Positions 1 to 8,112 of a stretch of 64,000 bases of DNA are shown here, piece by piece. This DNA is from Terriglobales bacterium (GTDB lineage: Bacteria > Acidobacteriota > Terriglobia > Terriglobales > Acidobacteriaceae): NCBI GenBank assembly GCA_035573675.1, contig DATMAB010000024.1:1-64000 (forward strand). The letters run 5' to 3'. Under the pieces are notes generated by a model, which saw only the letters and a list, made by a program, of their open reading frames with translations, made no database searches and was not told where the DNA came from. How positions within the stretch are numbered: the stretch's first letter is position 1; each line of letters starts with the position of its first letter. Both the position numbers and the translations under genes were made by a program.

Positions 1-1823
1 CCGTAGCTGTACGTCAGACGCTGGCCCTCCGGCGTCACCACCACCGTCAGCCGGTTCAGCGCGTCGTACTCGAACCGGGCCACAGACGTGGCCGACCGGG
101 CTTCGGTGAGATTGCCGTTCTTGTCGTATTGGAAGGTGTATTCGCCGCCGCTCGACAGGGTTTGCTTCACAATCTGGTAAGACCCGTCGAGCAAGAGCTT
201 CTGCCCCGTCTGCGAGCCGTCCGCATTGAAGACCTTGATTTCGGTGAGGTTGCCCGCCGGGTCGTACCAATAGTCCACGCGCCCGCCGTTGCTGTACTCC
301 TGCCTCCGCCTTAGCCCCAGGCTGTCGAACTCCATCCCCACGGTTGTCCCGTTCCCAAAGTTGATCTCCAGCGGCCGGCCCGTCGGGCTGTACCGGAACG
401 TCGTCCGGTACCCCGGCTCATCCTCCGCTGCCGATACCAGCCCGTCTGCGGTGTATTCCAGCGCCAGGTAGCTTTCGCCTTGGTGAAACTCTGTCATCTC
501 ACCCGTCGTCGAGTACTGATACCCCCGCTGCCCTTCGCCATCCGAGGCGCTCGCCAGGTTCCCTCGTGCGTCGTACTCAAACGCAGCTTGAGAGCCGTCG
601 CTCAGTGTGATGCGGCTCAAGTTGCCCATGGCGTCGTACTGATATTGGGCGGTTGTCTCTCCTCCGAGCAAGTTCCGTCGGAAGATCAGCCGATGCTCGC
701 CGTCGTACTCAAGCTGATGCTGCAACTGGCCATTCTGGCGAATCTCCGTGACGTTGTGAGCGGCATCTAGGCCGATGGCCGTCTCTTCACCCAAGGCGTT
801 AACGATTCTGGTCGTGATTCCCTCTGCATTCTGAAAGTAGCGGCTGGTCAGGCTCTTCCGGTCGACCACCGTCGTCGCCCGCGCGGCATCGTCGTAGGTA
901 TAGCTAATCCGGCCCGAAGGCAGGTCCACGGCCTGTACCCGTCGGTCGGACATATACCACACCTTGAAATTCTCCCGGCCCAGCGGATCAACTGCGCGAT
1001 GCAGCAAGTCCTGGCCGGTGTATTGGTAGGTCCAGAGGTTGCCGCCCAAATCCGTCGCCTGCGTCAGCAATCCTTTGTCGTCATAGCCGTACAAAACCCG
1101 GCGATTCGCATCATCCCGAACCTCCACCACCCGCCCGGCAGCGTTGCGTACCAACTCCGCAAAATGCCCGGGATTCTCTATCCGTGACAGCAAACCACCG
1201 GCGTAGATCAGTCGCACCTCGTTTCCATTACGATCTGCTACCTTTGTCAGTCGGTACACATTTCCTATCAGCGAATACTCGCGGACCTGCCCGGTGCGCA
1301 TCCGGCTCACCAGCGTTCCAGTCTCGCTCCTGGTCAGCCGAACATGGTCAGAGGGCAAGTCCGGTGAGAGCACGAATTCGTTGCCAGATTCGGCAAACCG
1401 GACTTCCACGCCCGTCTCGCTGAACAAAGTCGCGATTCCGTTTCTCATCTCGATGGTTTCCGCCGCTGACAAATGCCAGCCCGGCCCGAACTCTACGCTG
1501 CCCCGCCCGGCCGAGTCATGGACCCGTGCTATTACGAGTGGCATCCGGCCCACGGTCACGAGGTCGCGCCTGACAAACGTCAGGTTCCCGCGTCCTACGT
1601 TCACGAAGTTCACCTGCGCGCCATAGAAGATCGACTGCTCGTTGGGGAAGTAGATGTTCGCCCTCCGCCGCTGGCCGAACTCCGCCAGAAAGTGCAGGTA
1701 CGGCTTCAGTTCCTCCAGGTTGCCGCCATACCCCTGCGCCGACACGGTTTCGGGAGGCGATGAAACCAGGACGTAGGAAACGAAAACTAGAATCAGCAGG
1801 GCCCCGATAGCCACTCGTGGCAT
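1..1823 (-). CDS. Exported RHS/YD-repeat protein, 3' part cut by window edge
   Basis: I translated this frame by hand; it stays open from an ATG at 1823 to the left edge, about 607 codons, so the C-terminus is missing. The N-terminus (MPRVAIGALLILVF...) is a signal peptide with likely cleavage after VSA near residue 30. Residues about 40-130 resemble the region that precedes RHS repeats (FVNVGRGNLTF, GPGWHLS). From about residue 190 on there are many YD-type repeats such as YGYDDKGLLTQ, YQYDAMGNLSRI, FQYDKNGNLTEA and FEYDALNRLTVV. RHS repeats build a beta-cage shell that can enclose a variable C-terminal domain, often a toxin; whether one follows cannot be seen. No VgrG, PAAR or immunity gene lies in the visible part. 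The start is preceded by a weak AAAGGGTGA. Confidence 0.85.
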   Translation of the reverse strand, partial: MPRVAIGALLILVFVSYVLVSSPPETVSAQGYGGNLEELKPYLHFLAEFGQRRRANIYFPNEQSIFYGAQVNFVNVGRGNLTFVRRDLVTVGRMPLVIARVHDSAGRGSVEFGPGWHLSAAETIEMRNGIATLFSETGVEVRFAESGNEFVLSPDLPSDHVRLTRSETGTLVSRMRTGQVREYSLIGNVYRLTKVADRNGNEVRLIYAGGLLSRIENPGHFAELVRNAAGRVVEVRDDANRRVLYGYDDKGLLTQATDLGGNLWTYQYTGQDLLHRAVDPLGRENFKVWYMSDRRVQAVDLPSGRISYTYDDAARATTVVDRKSLTSRYFQNAEGITTRIVNALGEETAIGLDAAHNVTEIRQNGQLQHQLEYDGEHRLIFRRNLLGGETTAQYQYDAMGNLSRITLSDGSQAAFEYDARGNLASASDGEGQRGYQYSTTGEMTEFHQGESYLALEYTADGLVSAAEDEPGYRTTFRYSPTGRPLEINFGNGTTVGMEFDSLGLRRRQEYSNGGRVDYWYDPAGNLTEIKVFNADGSQTGQKLLLDGSYQIVKQTLSSGGEYTFQYDKNGNLTEARSATSVARFEYDALNRLTVVVTPEGQRLTYSY

Positions 1824-1902
1824 GGCTCACCCTTTCGACGGCCGAAGATTGCGCGCCACCCTACTCCAATTTCTGACCCTTGCTACACCCACCCCGGTTT
1901 TT

Positions 1903-1918
1903 GTTCCGCTATCGGAAC
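1903..1918. promoter_or_regulatory. 6-bp inverted repeat upstream of the RHS gene
   Basis: GTTCCG, loop CTAT, CGGAAC: a perfect 16-nt hairpin or operator 80 bp upstream of the RHS start. It lies in the 361-bp gap 1824-2184, which otherwise holds only the two inverted repeats listed next and no convincing ORF. The GTTC...GAAC arms recall dyad operators but match no operator I can name. Function is inferred only. Confidence 0.3.
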
Positions 1919-2064
1919 ACAGCCCTTGCGCCGAACGAATTAGCACTTGACAGGTCGTTTTCTATGTGATTTAATGACCAAGTGTGAATATCACTATGAG
2001 AATCGAGGAGGAGAACCGGAACTGCTAACCCCTTTGTTTCAGAGACTTTGCCTCTAAGTCCTTT

Positions 2065-2088
2065 AGATCCCGGGACCCGCCGGGATCT
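2065..2088. terminator. 9-bp stem, possible nadE terminator
   Basis: AGATCCCGG and CCGGGATCT form a perfect 9-bp stem with a 6-nt loop, about 97 nt downstream of the nadE stop on the minus strand. A second dyad, TCCGAC/GTCGGA at 2156-2180, sits right after the nadE stop. Neither is followed by a T-run, so factor-independent termination is uncertain; the larger one could be a dispersed repeat. Confidence 0.35.
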
Positions 2089-2184
2089 CGGCCCGTAACC
2101 CGATGATTCCATTGGAGGCCTATAGGGGGGGAGGGGTAACCCAGCACGGATTAACTCCGACGTCAATCCCCCTTGTCGGACAGC

Positions 2185-3828
2185 TTACCGCTGCTCCGAT
2201 TTCTGGGCGATGGGGAAGCGGCGGCCGAAGCCGAAGGCCTTGGGCGAGATCTTCAATCCGGGCGCGGCCTGCTGGCGCTTGTACTCGGCGCGGTCCACCA
2301 TGGCCAGGACTTTGGCGATCAGCGCCGGGTCGAAACCGCGCTCGCGGGCGATCTGCTCGGCGCTGTGGTTGTCCTCGACGTAGTCTTCGAGGATGGCGTC
2401 CAGCACTTCGTAGGGCGGCAGGCTGTCGGTGTCTTTCTGGTCGGGGCGCAGCTCGGCCGAGGGTGGCTTGTCGATAGTGGCCTGCGGGATGAGCGGGCGG
2501 CGCGAGTTCACATAGCGGGCCAGACGGTAGACCTGGGTCTTGGGGACGTCGGAGAGCACGGCCAGGCCGCCCACCATGTCGCCGTAGAGGGTGCAGTAGC
2601 CCACGCCCAGCTCGCTCTTGTTGCCGGTGGAGAGCACGATGGAGCCGAACTTGTTCGAGAGCGCCATCAGCAGCGTGCCGCGGACGCGTGCCTGGATGTT
2701 TTCTTCCGTGATGTCTTCGGGGCGGCCGGCGAAGACGTCTTTCAGGCAGGCGCGGAAGGATTCGAAGATCGGCGTGATGGGCAGAACTTCGAAGCGGATG
2801 CCGAGATTCTTCGCCAACGCGCGCGCGTCTTCAATCGAGCCCTGGGAAGAATACGGCCCGGGCATGCCCACGCCCAGCACGTTTCGTGCGCCGACGGCCT
2901 CGACGGCGATGCAGGCGGTGAGCGCCGAGTCGATGCCGCCGCTCAGCCCGACCAGCGCGCTCTGGAAGCCGCACTTGCGCATGTAGTCGCGCGTGCCCAG
3001 GATGAGCGCAGACCAGGCGGCCGCGTCATCGCCCTCGATCTGGGCGCGCCTGTCGCCGGTCATGGTTTCGGTGTCGAACACGACAAGGTCTTCTTCGAAT
3101 GATGCGGCCTGAGCAACCACCTGGCCGTCGCGGTCAAGCACGAAGCTGGAGCCGTCGAAGATGAGGCTGTCGTTGCCGCCCACCTGGTTCACCATCACCA
3201 CCGGCGCCCGGTGCTGGGTAGCGATGGCCTGGAGCATGCGCCGGCGCAGCTCGCGCTTCCCCTCCCAGAAAGGAGAGGCGCTGATGTTGAGGATGAAGTT
3301 GCCGCCGGCGCGCATCAGCTCTTCGACCGGGTCGACGTTGTACAGGCGGCGGCGCCAGAAGTGCTTGTCGTTCCAGGCGTCCTCGCAGATGGTGAGCGCC
3401 ATGCGGCGGCCGCAAAAGTCGAACAGGTCCTGGCGGCGGGCGGGCGCGAAGTTGCGCCATTCGTCGAAGACGTCGTAGGTGGGCAGCAGCATCTTGGACT
3501 GCTGGAAACGCACCGCGCCGTTCTCCAGCAGCAGGGCCGAGTTCATGACGGGTTTGCCGGTCTCGGCTTCGGCGGGCGTGACCGCGCCGCAAATCACGGC
3601 GATGCCGCGCGTTTCGGCGGCGATGCGCTCCACTGTCTCCTGGTTGCGGGCGACGAAAGCCGGCCGCTCGACCAGGTCACGCGGCGGATAGCCGCAGACG
3701 GAAAGTTCCGGGAAGAGGATCAGGCCGGCGCCGGCGGCTTGCGCGCGGCGTGAAAACTCGATGATCCTGGCGGCGTTACCCGCGAAGTCGCCGACCGTAG
3801 GGTTGATCTGGCCGAGGGCGATCTTCAC
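2185..3828 (-). CDS. nadE: Glutamine-dependent NAD+ synthetase
   Basis: Converts deamido-NAD to NAD with ATP and ammonia from glutamine, the last step of NAD synthesis, in the cytosol. 547 aa, the usual size of the two-domain enzyme. The N-terminal nitrilase-like glutaminase domain shows the Glu-Lys-Cys triad: E41 (FPELS), K112 (QSKMLLP) and C148 (TICEDAW). The C-terminal synthetase domain carries the SGGIDS P-loop at about 296-301 and STGNKSE. The open frame extends 60 codons upstream, but that part is arginine/proline-rich and overlaps the previous gene; the GTG at 3828 gives the family start (VKIALGQINPTVGD). It is the last gene of a four-gene minus-strand set, 64 bp after the exported protein. 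Confidence 0.96.
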   Translation of the reverse strand: MKIALGQINPTVGDFAGNAARIIEFSRRAQAAGAGLILFPELSVCGYPPRDLVERPAFVARNQETVERIAAETRGIAVICGAVTPAEAETGKPVMNSALLLENGAVRFQQSKMLLPTYDVFDEWRNFAPARRQDLFDFCGRRMALTICEDAWNDKHFWRRRLYNVDPVEELMRAGGNFILNISASPFWEGKRELRRRMLQAIATQHRAPVVMVNQVGGNDSLIFDGSSFVLDRDGQVVAQAASFEEDLVVFDTETMTGDRRAQIEGDDAAAWSALILGTRDYMRKCGFQSALVGLSGGIDSALTACIAVEAVGARNVLGVGMPGPYSSQGSIEDARALAKNLGIRFEVLPITPIFESFRACLKDVFAGRPEDITEENIQARVRGTLLMALSNKFGSIVLSTGNKSELGVGYCTLYGDMVGGLAVLSDVPKTQVYRLARYVNSRRPLIPQATIDKPPSAELRPDQKDTDSLPPYEVLDAILEDYVEDNHSAEQIARERGFDPALIAKVLAMVDRAEYKRQQAAPGLKISPKAFGFGRRFPIAQKSEQR

Positions 3829-3892
3829 CCATTCAGTGTACCCCGCGGCTGGGGCGCAACCAAGTTGCGAGGCAGTTTGCCGGAAGCCGGAG

Positions 3893-4918
3893 TTATTGCG
3901 GATTGGGGCCGGGCCCGGGCAGGCGGCCGGCGGGATCGTTCGGGCCGGGCTCGGGAAGGATGACGGGGCCCCCGCCGGTGTTGTCGGGCTGGTCGATGGG
4001 CGCCTCACCCGCGCGGCGCAGCGTGGGCTGCTTCTGCGGCTGGGCCGCGGGCTTGGGTTGGGCCTCGGGGTTCTGCGCGGCCACTTCCGTCGCTCCCTCC
4101 GGCCTCACGTCGACTTCTTTCTCCGTGCGGACGATCTTCTCGCCGGTCATCTTCATGGTCTTGACCTGCACCACTTCATCGCCCACGAAGCGGATGAACT
4201 CCACATCCTGCGGCGGCTGGCCGTAAATCCACTCTTCGTACTCGATGTCGGCTTCCTTCTCGCGGATCTTGCGCGGCGGCCGCCCCTTGGAGAAAGTGAC
4301 CATTTCGCGGTTCATGCCCACCAGAACCTCGTGCTTGAGGATGGCCTCCTTGGCCTTGGGCGGAAGGGTATCTACATAAGCCTGCAACGGGCTGTGGGAG
4401 GAAAAGTCAAAAACCGGCTTCAGCAGTTCCTTGACCTGGTCCACGGTAAGGCTGGGCACGTAGCCCTTGAACTGCAGCACCACCATGGAACCGGGAGAGA
4501 AATCGGGCGGCGCCTGGGCGACCGGCGCCGAACCGGCTGCGCCCTGGAGCTGGATGCGCTGGTACCACTTCTTCTTCTTGACCGGACCGCCGTTGATCTC
4601 AAAGACGATGTTGTCGTCGCGGATCTCCATCTTGGTGATGCGGGCGCGGTCGCCGGGCTTGGCGGCGACGCCGTGCTTCATCAGCGCCTGGCCCAGTTCC
4701 CTCTCCGAGGGAGCCAGCGTCCCGTCGGGGCGGAGCACCAGTCCCTTCTGGCCCATGGGGAACGGCTTGCGCACGTAGACGAGTTCGGAACTGAGGCCGC
4801 GCAGCAAGTCGAAGCGCTGCTCTTTGGTCAGCCGTCCGGGCTTCTGATCGGCAGCGGCCGGGGCCACGAGGAGAGGAGCCAGCAGGCAGGCAACGAGGAT
4901 ATGGCGCGAGGAGGCCAT
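3893..4918 (-). CDS. Exported protein of unknown function with SmpA-like segment and Pro-rich tail
   Basis: 341 aa. I do not recognise the family. It has a signal peptide (HILVACLLAPLLVAPAAA), a middle region about 85-200 with beta-rich segments, and residues about 200-260 whose layout (VLVGMNREMV, KGRPPRK, YEEWIYG, VEFIRFVGDEV) recalls the SmpA/OmlA-type fold found in envelope assembly lipoproteins; this is a resemblance, not a firm assignment. The last 70 residues are rich in Pro, Gln and Gly (low complexity). No lipobox Cys is seen, so it is probably periplasmic. It lies 51 bp after the CPBP protease gene and 64 bp before nadE in the same direction. Confidence 0.75.
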   Translation of the reverse strand: MASSRHILVACLLAPLLVAPAAADQKPGRLTKEQRFDLLRGLSSELVYVRKPFPMGQKGLVLRPDGTLAPSERELGQALMKHGVAAKPGDRARITKMEIRDDNIVFEINGGPVKKKKWYQRIQLQGAAGSAPVAQAPPDFSPGSMVVLQFKGYVPSLTVDQVKELLKPVFDFSSHSPLQAYVDTLPPKAKEAILKHEVLVGMNREMVTFSKGRPPRKIREKEADIEYEEWIYGQPPQDVEFIRFVGDEVVQVKTMKMTGEKIVRTEKEVDVRPEGATEVAAQNPEAQPKPAAQPQKQPTLRRAGEAPIDQPDNTGGGPVILPEPGPNDPAGRLPGPGPNPQ

Positions 4919-4969
4919 GACGCCGCTTCCTCCCTAATGATTCGCCTGAGCAGGAAGTTTTTCAAGTGC

Positions 4970-5929
4970 CTACGGGCCTGGGGTGGGAGTGGCTGGCGCC
5001 AGCGACCCGGTTTGCAGGGACGAAACGGACGGTCTGGGAGGCGTCAGCCGCACAAGCACGAGCAGTCCCAGGGCAATGACCAGAGCGCCGGTGGCGCTGG
5101 CCTCGATGCCGTAGCCGCCGCCGGTGAGCCAGAGTGGTCCTTCGGCCGTGCCACGCACGACGACGGCGAACTGGGTGACGCCGCTCACCGGCAGTCCGAA
5201 TACCAGGCCCAGAGCGGCATTCCAGCCGAAGTGGATGCCCCACGGCATCCACAAACCGCCGGTGCGCAGATAGGCGAGCGCCAATACGGCCCCGATGAAG
5301 ATGGTATTCCATGTTCCCCAGCCCAGCAGCTTCGCATGGGGATTGCCGGCGTGGACCAGACCGAACAGCGCCGAAAAAAACACAATCGCCCCAACCGCGC
5401 CGATGGCTTCCACCAGACGCTGGAAGGGATAGCCGCGGAAGGCCACTTCTTCCAACATGGCCGCGGTGAGGAGCACCCACAGATCGACAATCACAAACCA
5501 AACCACGGCTGGTCCAGCAATGACCTCGAACCTGAGGTGGCCCAGTGCGGCGATGGCGCCGACGGCCAGCGCAATCATGCCGGCTCCGAGCGCAGTTCCA
5601 ATCAGGCTCTCGCGCAGCCAAGGACGGTCCACACCCAGACCCATGGCAGCCAAAGGACTGCCCTCCACCTGATCGAGCAGGCGCAGCATGGCGCAGAAGG
5701 CCGCGAGCGAAAGGGCCAGAGCCAGCGGACGGTATACGGCCTCCGCCGCCCCGATCGAGGTCCAGCCCGCCGCGCGCGCGACGACGCTGGCGGCGATGCC
5801 GGCCAGGATGTTGGCCAGAACGAAAACGATGGCCGCGAGGACGAAGCGCCAACTGGGACGCAGGCGGCCATCGGGCGCACGGAAGAGTCCGCCGGGAGGA
5901 AAGCCGCCGTGAGCGGGAAGAATCTGCAT
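4970..5929 (-). CDS. CPBP-family intramembrane metalloprotease
   Basis: 319-aa multi-spanning membrane protein with the three CPBP/CAAX-protease motifs: EEVAFR (EExxxR), FGLVH (FxxxH) and HFGWN (HxxxN). These residues bind the catalytic metal inside the membrane; bacterial members cleave or modulate membrane proteins or bacteriocins, and the substrate here is unknown. The ATG at 5929 was chosen because it has an AAAGGAT Shine-Dalgarno and starts MQILPAHGG; the 84 codons upstream in the open frame are an arginine-rich shadow of the kinase gene. Starts 5 bp after the GHMP kinase stop, so they are surely cotranscribed. Confidence 0.88.
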   Translation of the reverse strand: MQILPAHGGFPPGGLFRAPDGRLRPSWRFVLAAIVFVLANILAGIAASVVARAAGWTSIGAAEAVYRPLALALSLAAFCAMLRLLDQVEGSPLAAMGLGVDRPWLRESLIGTALGAGMIALAVGAIAALGHLRFEVIAGPAVVWFVIVDLWVLLTAAMLEEVAFRGYPFQRLVEAIGAVGAIVFFSALFGLVHAGNPHAKLLGWGTWNTIFIGAVLALAYLRTGGLWMPWGIHFGWNAALGLVFGLPVSGVTQFAVVVRGTAEGPLWLTGGGYGIEASATGALVIALGLLVLVRLTPPRPSVSSLQTGSLAPATPTPGP

Positions 5930-5934
5930 TCTGC

Positions 5935-6948
5935 CTATCCTTTCGTGCGCACCTGGAGCCCGCGACGGGCGACCCGCGCCGGCAGCATGACTGCGCCGTG
6001 GTCGGCGAGAGCGGCGGCCACGCCGCGACGCGCGCCAGGCTCCATGAGGAACAGGACGCAGCCGCCGCCGCCGGCGCCGCACACCTTGGCGGCCCGAGCG
6101 CCATGGCGGCGAGCGACAGCAATCAGGCGCTCGATCAAGGGTGTGGTGATGGCGGGGGCATTGGTCTTGCGCAGCTTCCATTCCGCGGCCAACAGGCGCG
6201 CCACCGAGTCCCAGTCGCGCGCGGTCAGGGCGTCACGCATGGCGCGGGCGATGGCTGCAATCTCCTCGAAGTTGCGGAACACGCGCCGGTCGCCATCGAG
6301 GTGGGCCTTGAAGACCTCCCAGTTATTGACGCCGGACTGGCGCGGCGCGCCGGTGTAGGCCAGCAGGAAACGGGCGTCCAGCTCGGCGGCGGCCACGGGC
6401 AGCGCGTGGCGATGGACGCCGTCGGCGTCCAGATGGATGGCGTTCACGCCGCCATAGAGCGCCGGGTAGTAATCCTGGCAGCCGGTAGGGACGCCGATGA
6501 GCTGCGCTTCGACGTTTTGCGCGAGAACGCGCAGGGCTTCGCGCCCGAGGCTGCGTCCCGTGAATCGCGCCAGAGCTGCGGCAGTGGCAATCATCAGCGC
6601 GGAGGAACCGGAGATACCGGCGCCCGCGGGCGAAGCGGAGTCCGTTTCCAACCGGAATCCGCCGCGAGGACGGAAAAAGCGCACCAGATGTGCGGCCAGC
6701 GGATGCTGGGACGTGCGGGCGCGCAGGAGCGCGTCGAGCGAGGCGAAGCGCTGTTCCCTGCCCGTGTCGAGCGACCGCAGGTGGATTGTCTTCCCGGGCA
6801 ACGCGGCGATCGTGCACCGAGTGAGCGTAGTAAGCGCAAAATTCACCGTCACCGCGCCGGCATGGAACAGGTAGAGCGGCCAGATGTCCATGGTGCCGCC
6901 GGCGAGATCGGCGCGGCAGGGCGCAGTGGCGGTGATGGCGCGGGGCAC
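5935..6948 (-). CDS. GHMP-family sugar kinase
   Basis: 337 aa. GHMP kinases phosphorylate small metabolites such as galactose, heptose-7-phosphate, mevalonate or homoserine. Visible motifs are the N-terminal APCRADLAGG substrate motif, the ATP-binding PAGAGISGSSAL at about 107-118 and the C-terminal KVCGAGGGGC glycine loop. The substrate cannot be told; the DLAGGTMD start and overall look are closest to the galactokinase / D-glycero-D-manno-heptose kinase branch. The GTG at 6948 is the start. First gene of the operon toward nadE; no sugar-nucleotide genes are adjacent. Confidence 0.88.
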   Translation of the reverse strand: MPRAITATAPCRADLAGGTMDIWPLYLFHAGAVTVNFALTTLTRCTIAALPGKTIHLRSLDTGREQRFASLDALLRARTSQHPLAAHLVRFFRPRGGFRLETDSASPAGAGISGSSALMIATAAALARFTGRSLGREALRVLAQNVEAQLIGVPTGCQDYYPALYGGVNAIHLDADGVHRHALPVAAAELDARFLLAYTGAPRQSGVNNWEVFKAHLDGDRRVFRNFEEIAAIARAMRDALTARDWDSVARLLAAEWKLRKTNAPAITTPLIERLIAVARRHGARAAKVCGAGGGGCVLFLMEPGARRGVAAALADHGAVMLPARVARRGLQVRTKG

Positions 6949-6974
6949 GGCTCAGAGTTGTACCACAGGGAGGG

Positions 6975-7095
6975 AATTCGGAAATTTGGTAAACGGCAAA
7001 TTTGGTGATGTGGTCATTGGCAATGCCACTGCACGCGAAGGCCCGCCTCGGGCAAGAGATTACCCAACTACCAAATTACGAAATTACCAAATGCC
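6975..7095. repeat. Imperfect inverted element of AT-rich 7-8 bp units
   Basis: Left arm 6975-7014 contains two copies of an AAATTTGGT-like unit; right arm 7059-7095 contains the complementary ACCAAATTACGAAATTACC pattern. Together they can fold into a long imperfect hairpin with a GC-rich centre. It fills the spacer between the kinase start and the nuoB stop and ends one base before the stop codon of nuoB. Base composition is much more AT-rich than the surrounding genes. Confidence 0.65.
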
Positions 7096-7096
7096 G

Positions 7097-7657
7097 TCAG
7101 GCCAGGTTCAGCGCCCGCTTGAACGAGCCGCGCTCGTTCTGAATCTTCTGCTGCAGGAGGGTGATGGCGTAGATGAGTTGCTCCGGGCGCGGCGGGCAGC
7201 CGGGGACGTACACGTCCACGGGAATGACCTGGTTCACGCCCTGAACCAGGGCGTAGTTGTTGAACACGCCACCCGAGGTGGCGCAAGCGCCCATGGAGAT
7301 GACCCACTTAGGCTCGGGCATCTGCTCCCAAAGCTGGCGGATGACCGGGGCCATCTTCTGCGAGACGCGGCCGGCGATGATCATCAGGTCGGCCTGCCGG
7401 GGCGAAGGGCGGAAGACCTCGGCGCCGAAACGGGCGATGTCGAAACGCGAAGCGCCCATGGACATCATCTCGATGGCGCAGCAGGCCAGGCCGAAGGTCA
7501 TGGGCCACAGCGAATTCTTGCGCACCCAGTTCACGGCATTGTCGAGCTGGGTGAGGATGACGCCTTCGGGCTGGTCGGAACCCAGAGAAAGCTCAGGCAA
7601 GGGAGAGGGCGCGGTGGCTCCTCCGATGGGATGCCGGGCTCGATCGCGGTCGTCCAT
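7097..7657 (-). CDS. nuoB: NADH-quinone oxidoreductase subunit B
   Basis: 186 aa. NuoB carries the N2 [4Fe-4S] cluster that hands electrons to quinone in respiratory complex I, in the peripheral arm at the membrane. The four ligands are all present: C59-C60 (LACCAIE), C125 (GACATSGG) and C154 (PGCPPRPE), with the FDIARFGAE and [10 protein letters not shown] signatures. Length is normal; the 30-residue N-terminal extension is low in conserved features. No other nuo gene is within reach on either side, so it is an isolated copy. Repeat elements flank it on both sides. Confidence 0.95.
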   Translation of the reverse strand: MDDRDRARHPIGGATAPSPLPELSLGSDQPEGVILTQLDNAVNWVRKNSLWPMTFGLACCAIEMMSMGASRFDIARFGAEVFRPSPRQADLMIIAGRVSQKMAPVIRQLWEQMPEPKWVISMGACATSGGVFNNYALVQGVNQVIPVDVYVPGCPPRPEQLIYAITLLQQKIQNERGSFKRALNLA

Positions 7658-7735
7658 GTGTTCATTCTAGCGAGCACCCGTGGTCGCTGGCTAGGCGCAA
7701 GCTGGCAAAATGTCGACGGAGCAAGCATAGTCCAA

Positions 7736-8100
7736 CTTGCCGGTGGGAGAGCCAGGCTTTTAGACATCCTCCACCGGGGTCTTGGCAGGAAACGGAGGAA
7801 AAACCAAGGTTCCGCGGGCCCGCTCGGTCCGCGTCGCTCCCTCGCGGGCCCTCGGGATGACAATTCATCTGGGACCCCTTGCGGCGCGGCTGAAGCCGCG
7901 CCCTTTCAAGACAGGATGTCAACAGAGCCGAATAACCTCTTGAAGCCTGGCTAGGGGCCCGTGTGCGCGGGTTAAAGCCCAGCTCTCCCACCGAGAAACC
8001 TTCGAACGCTGTCGACTGTAGCCGCGTTGTTACGCCGGGCCTATGCCCGAGGCTAGCGACCCTTGTACCCGGGCTAGAGCCCGGACCACCGAAAAGCCTG
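7736..8100. repeat. Spacer packed with dispersed hairpin repeats
   Basis: The 455-bp gap 7658-8112 has no credible gene. It holds a string of inverted repeats: CCGGTGGGAG/CCTCCACCGG arms; GGGCCCGC/GCGGGCCC at 7816-7851; GGCGCGGC-TGAA-GCCGCGCC at 7883-7902; GGGTTAAAGCCC at 7969-7980; CGGGC-CTAT-GCCCG at 8036-8049; CCGGGCT-AG-AGCCCGG at 8069-8084. Read on the minus strand, 7783-7866 gives a CHPEGPRGS-type peptide, the pattern produced when a common dispersed intergenic repeat is translated by mistake. The nuoB promoter should also lie here but I cannot point to it. Confidence 0.7.
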
Positions 8101-8112
8101 CGAATAACCTCC

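Noticed and set aside
3761-6358. 865-codon open frame on the plus strand
   Set aside because: It lies antisense to the exported protein, CPBP and kinase genes, is rich in Arg, Gly and His, and has no domain features; a GC-rich shadow.
7662-7991. 109-codon minus-strand frame before nuoB
   Set aside because: Encoded by dispersed hairpin repeats; the CHPEGPRGS-type peptide is a known artefact pattern of intergenic repeats.
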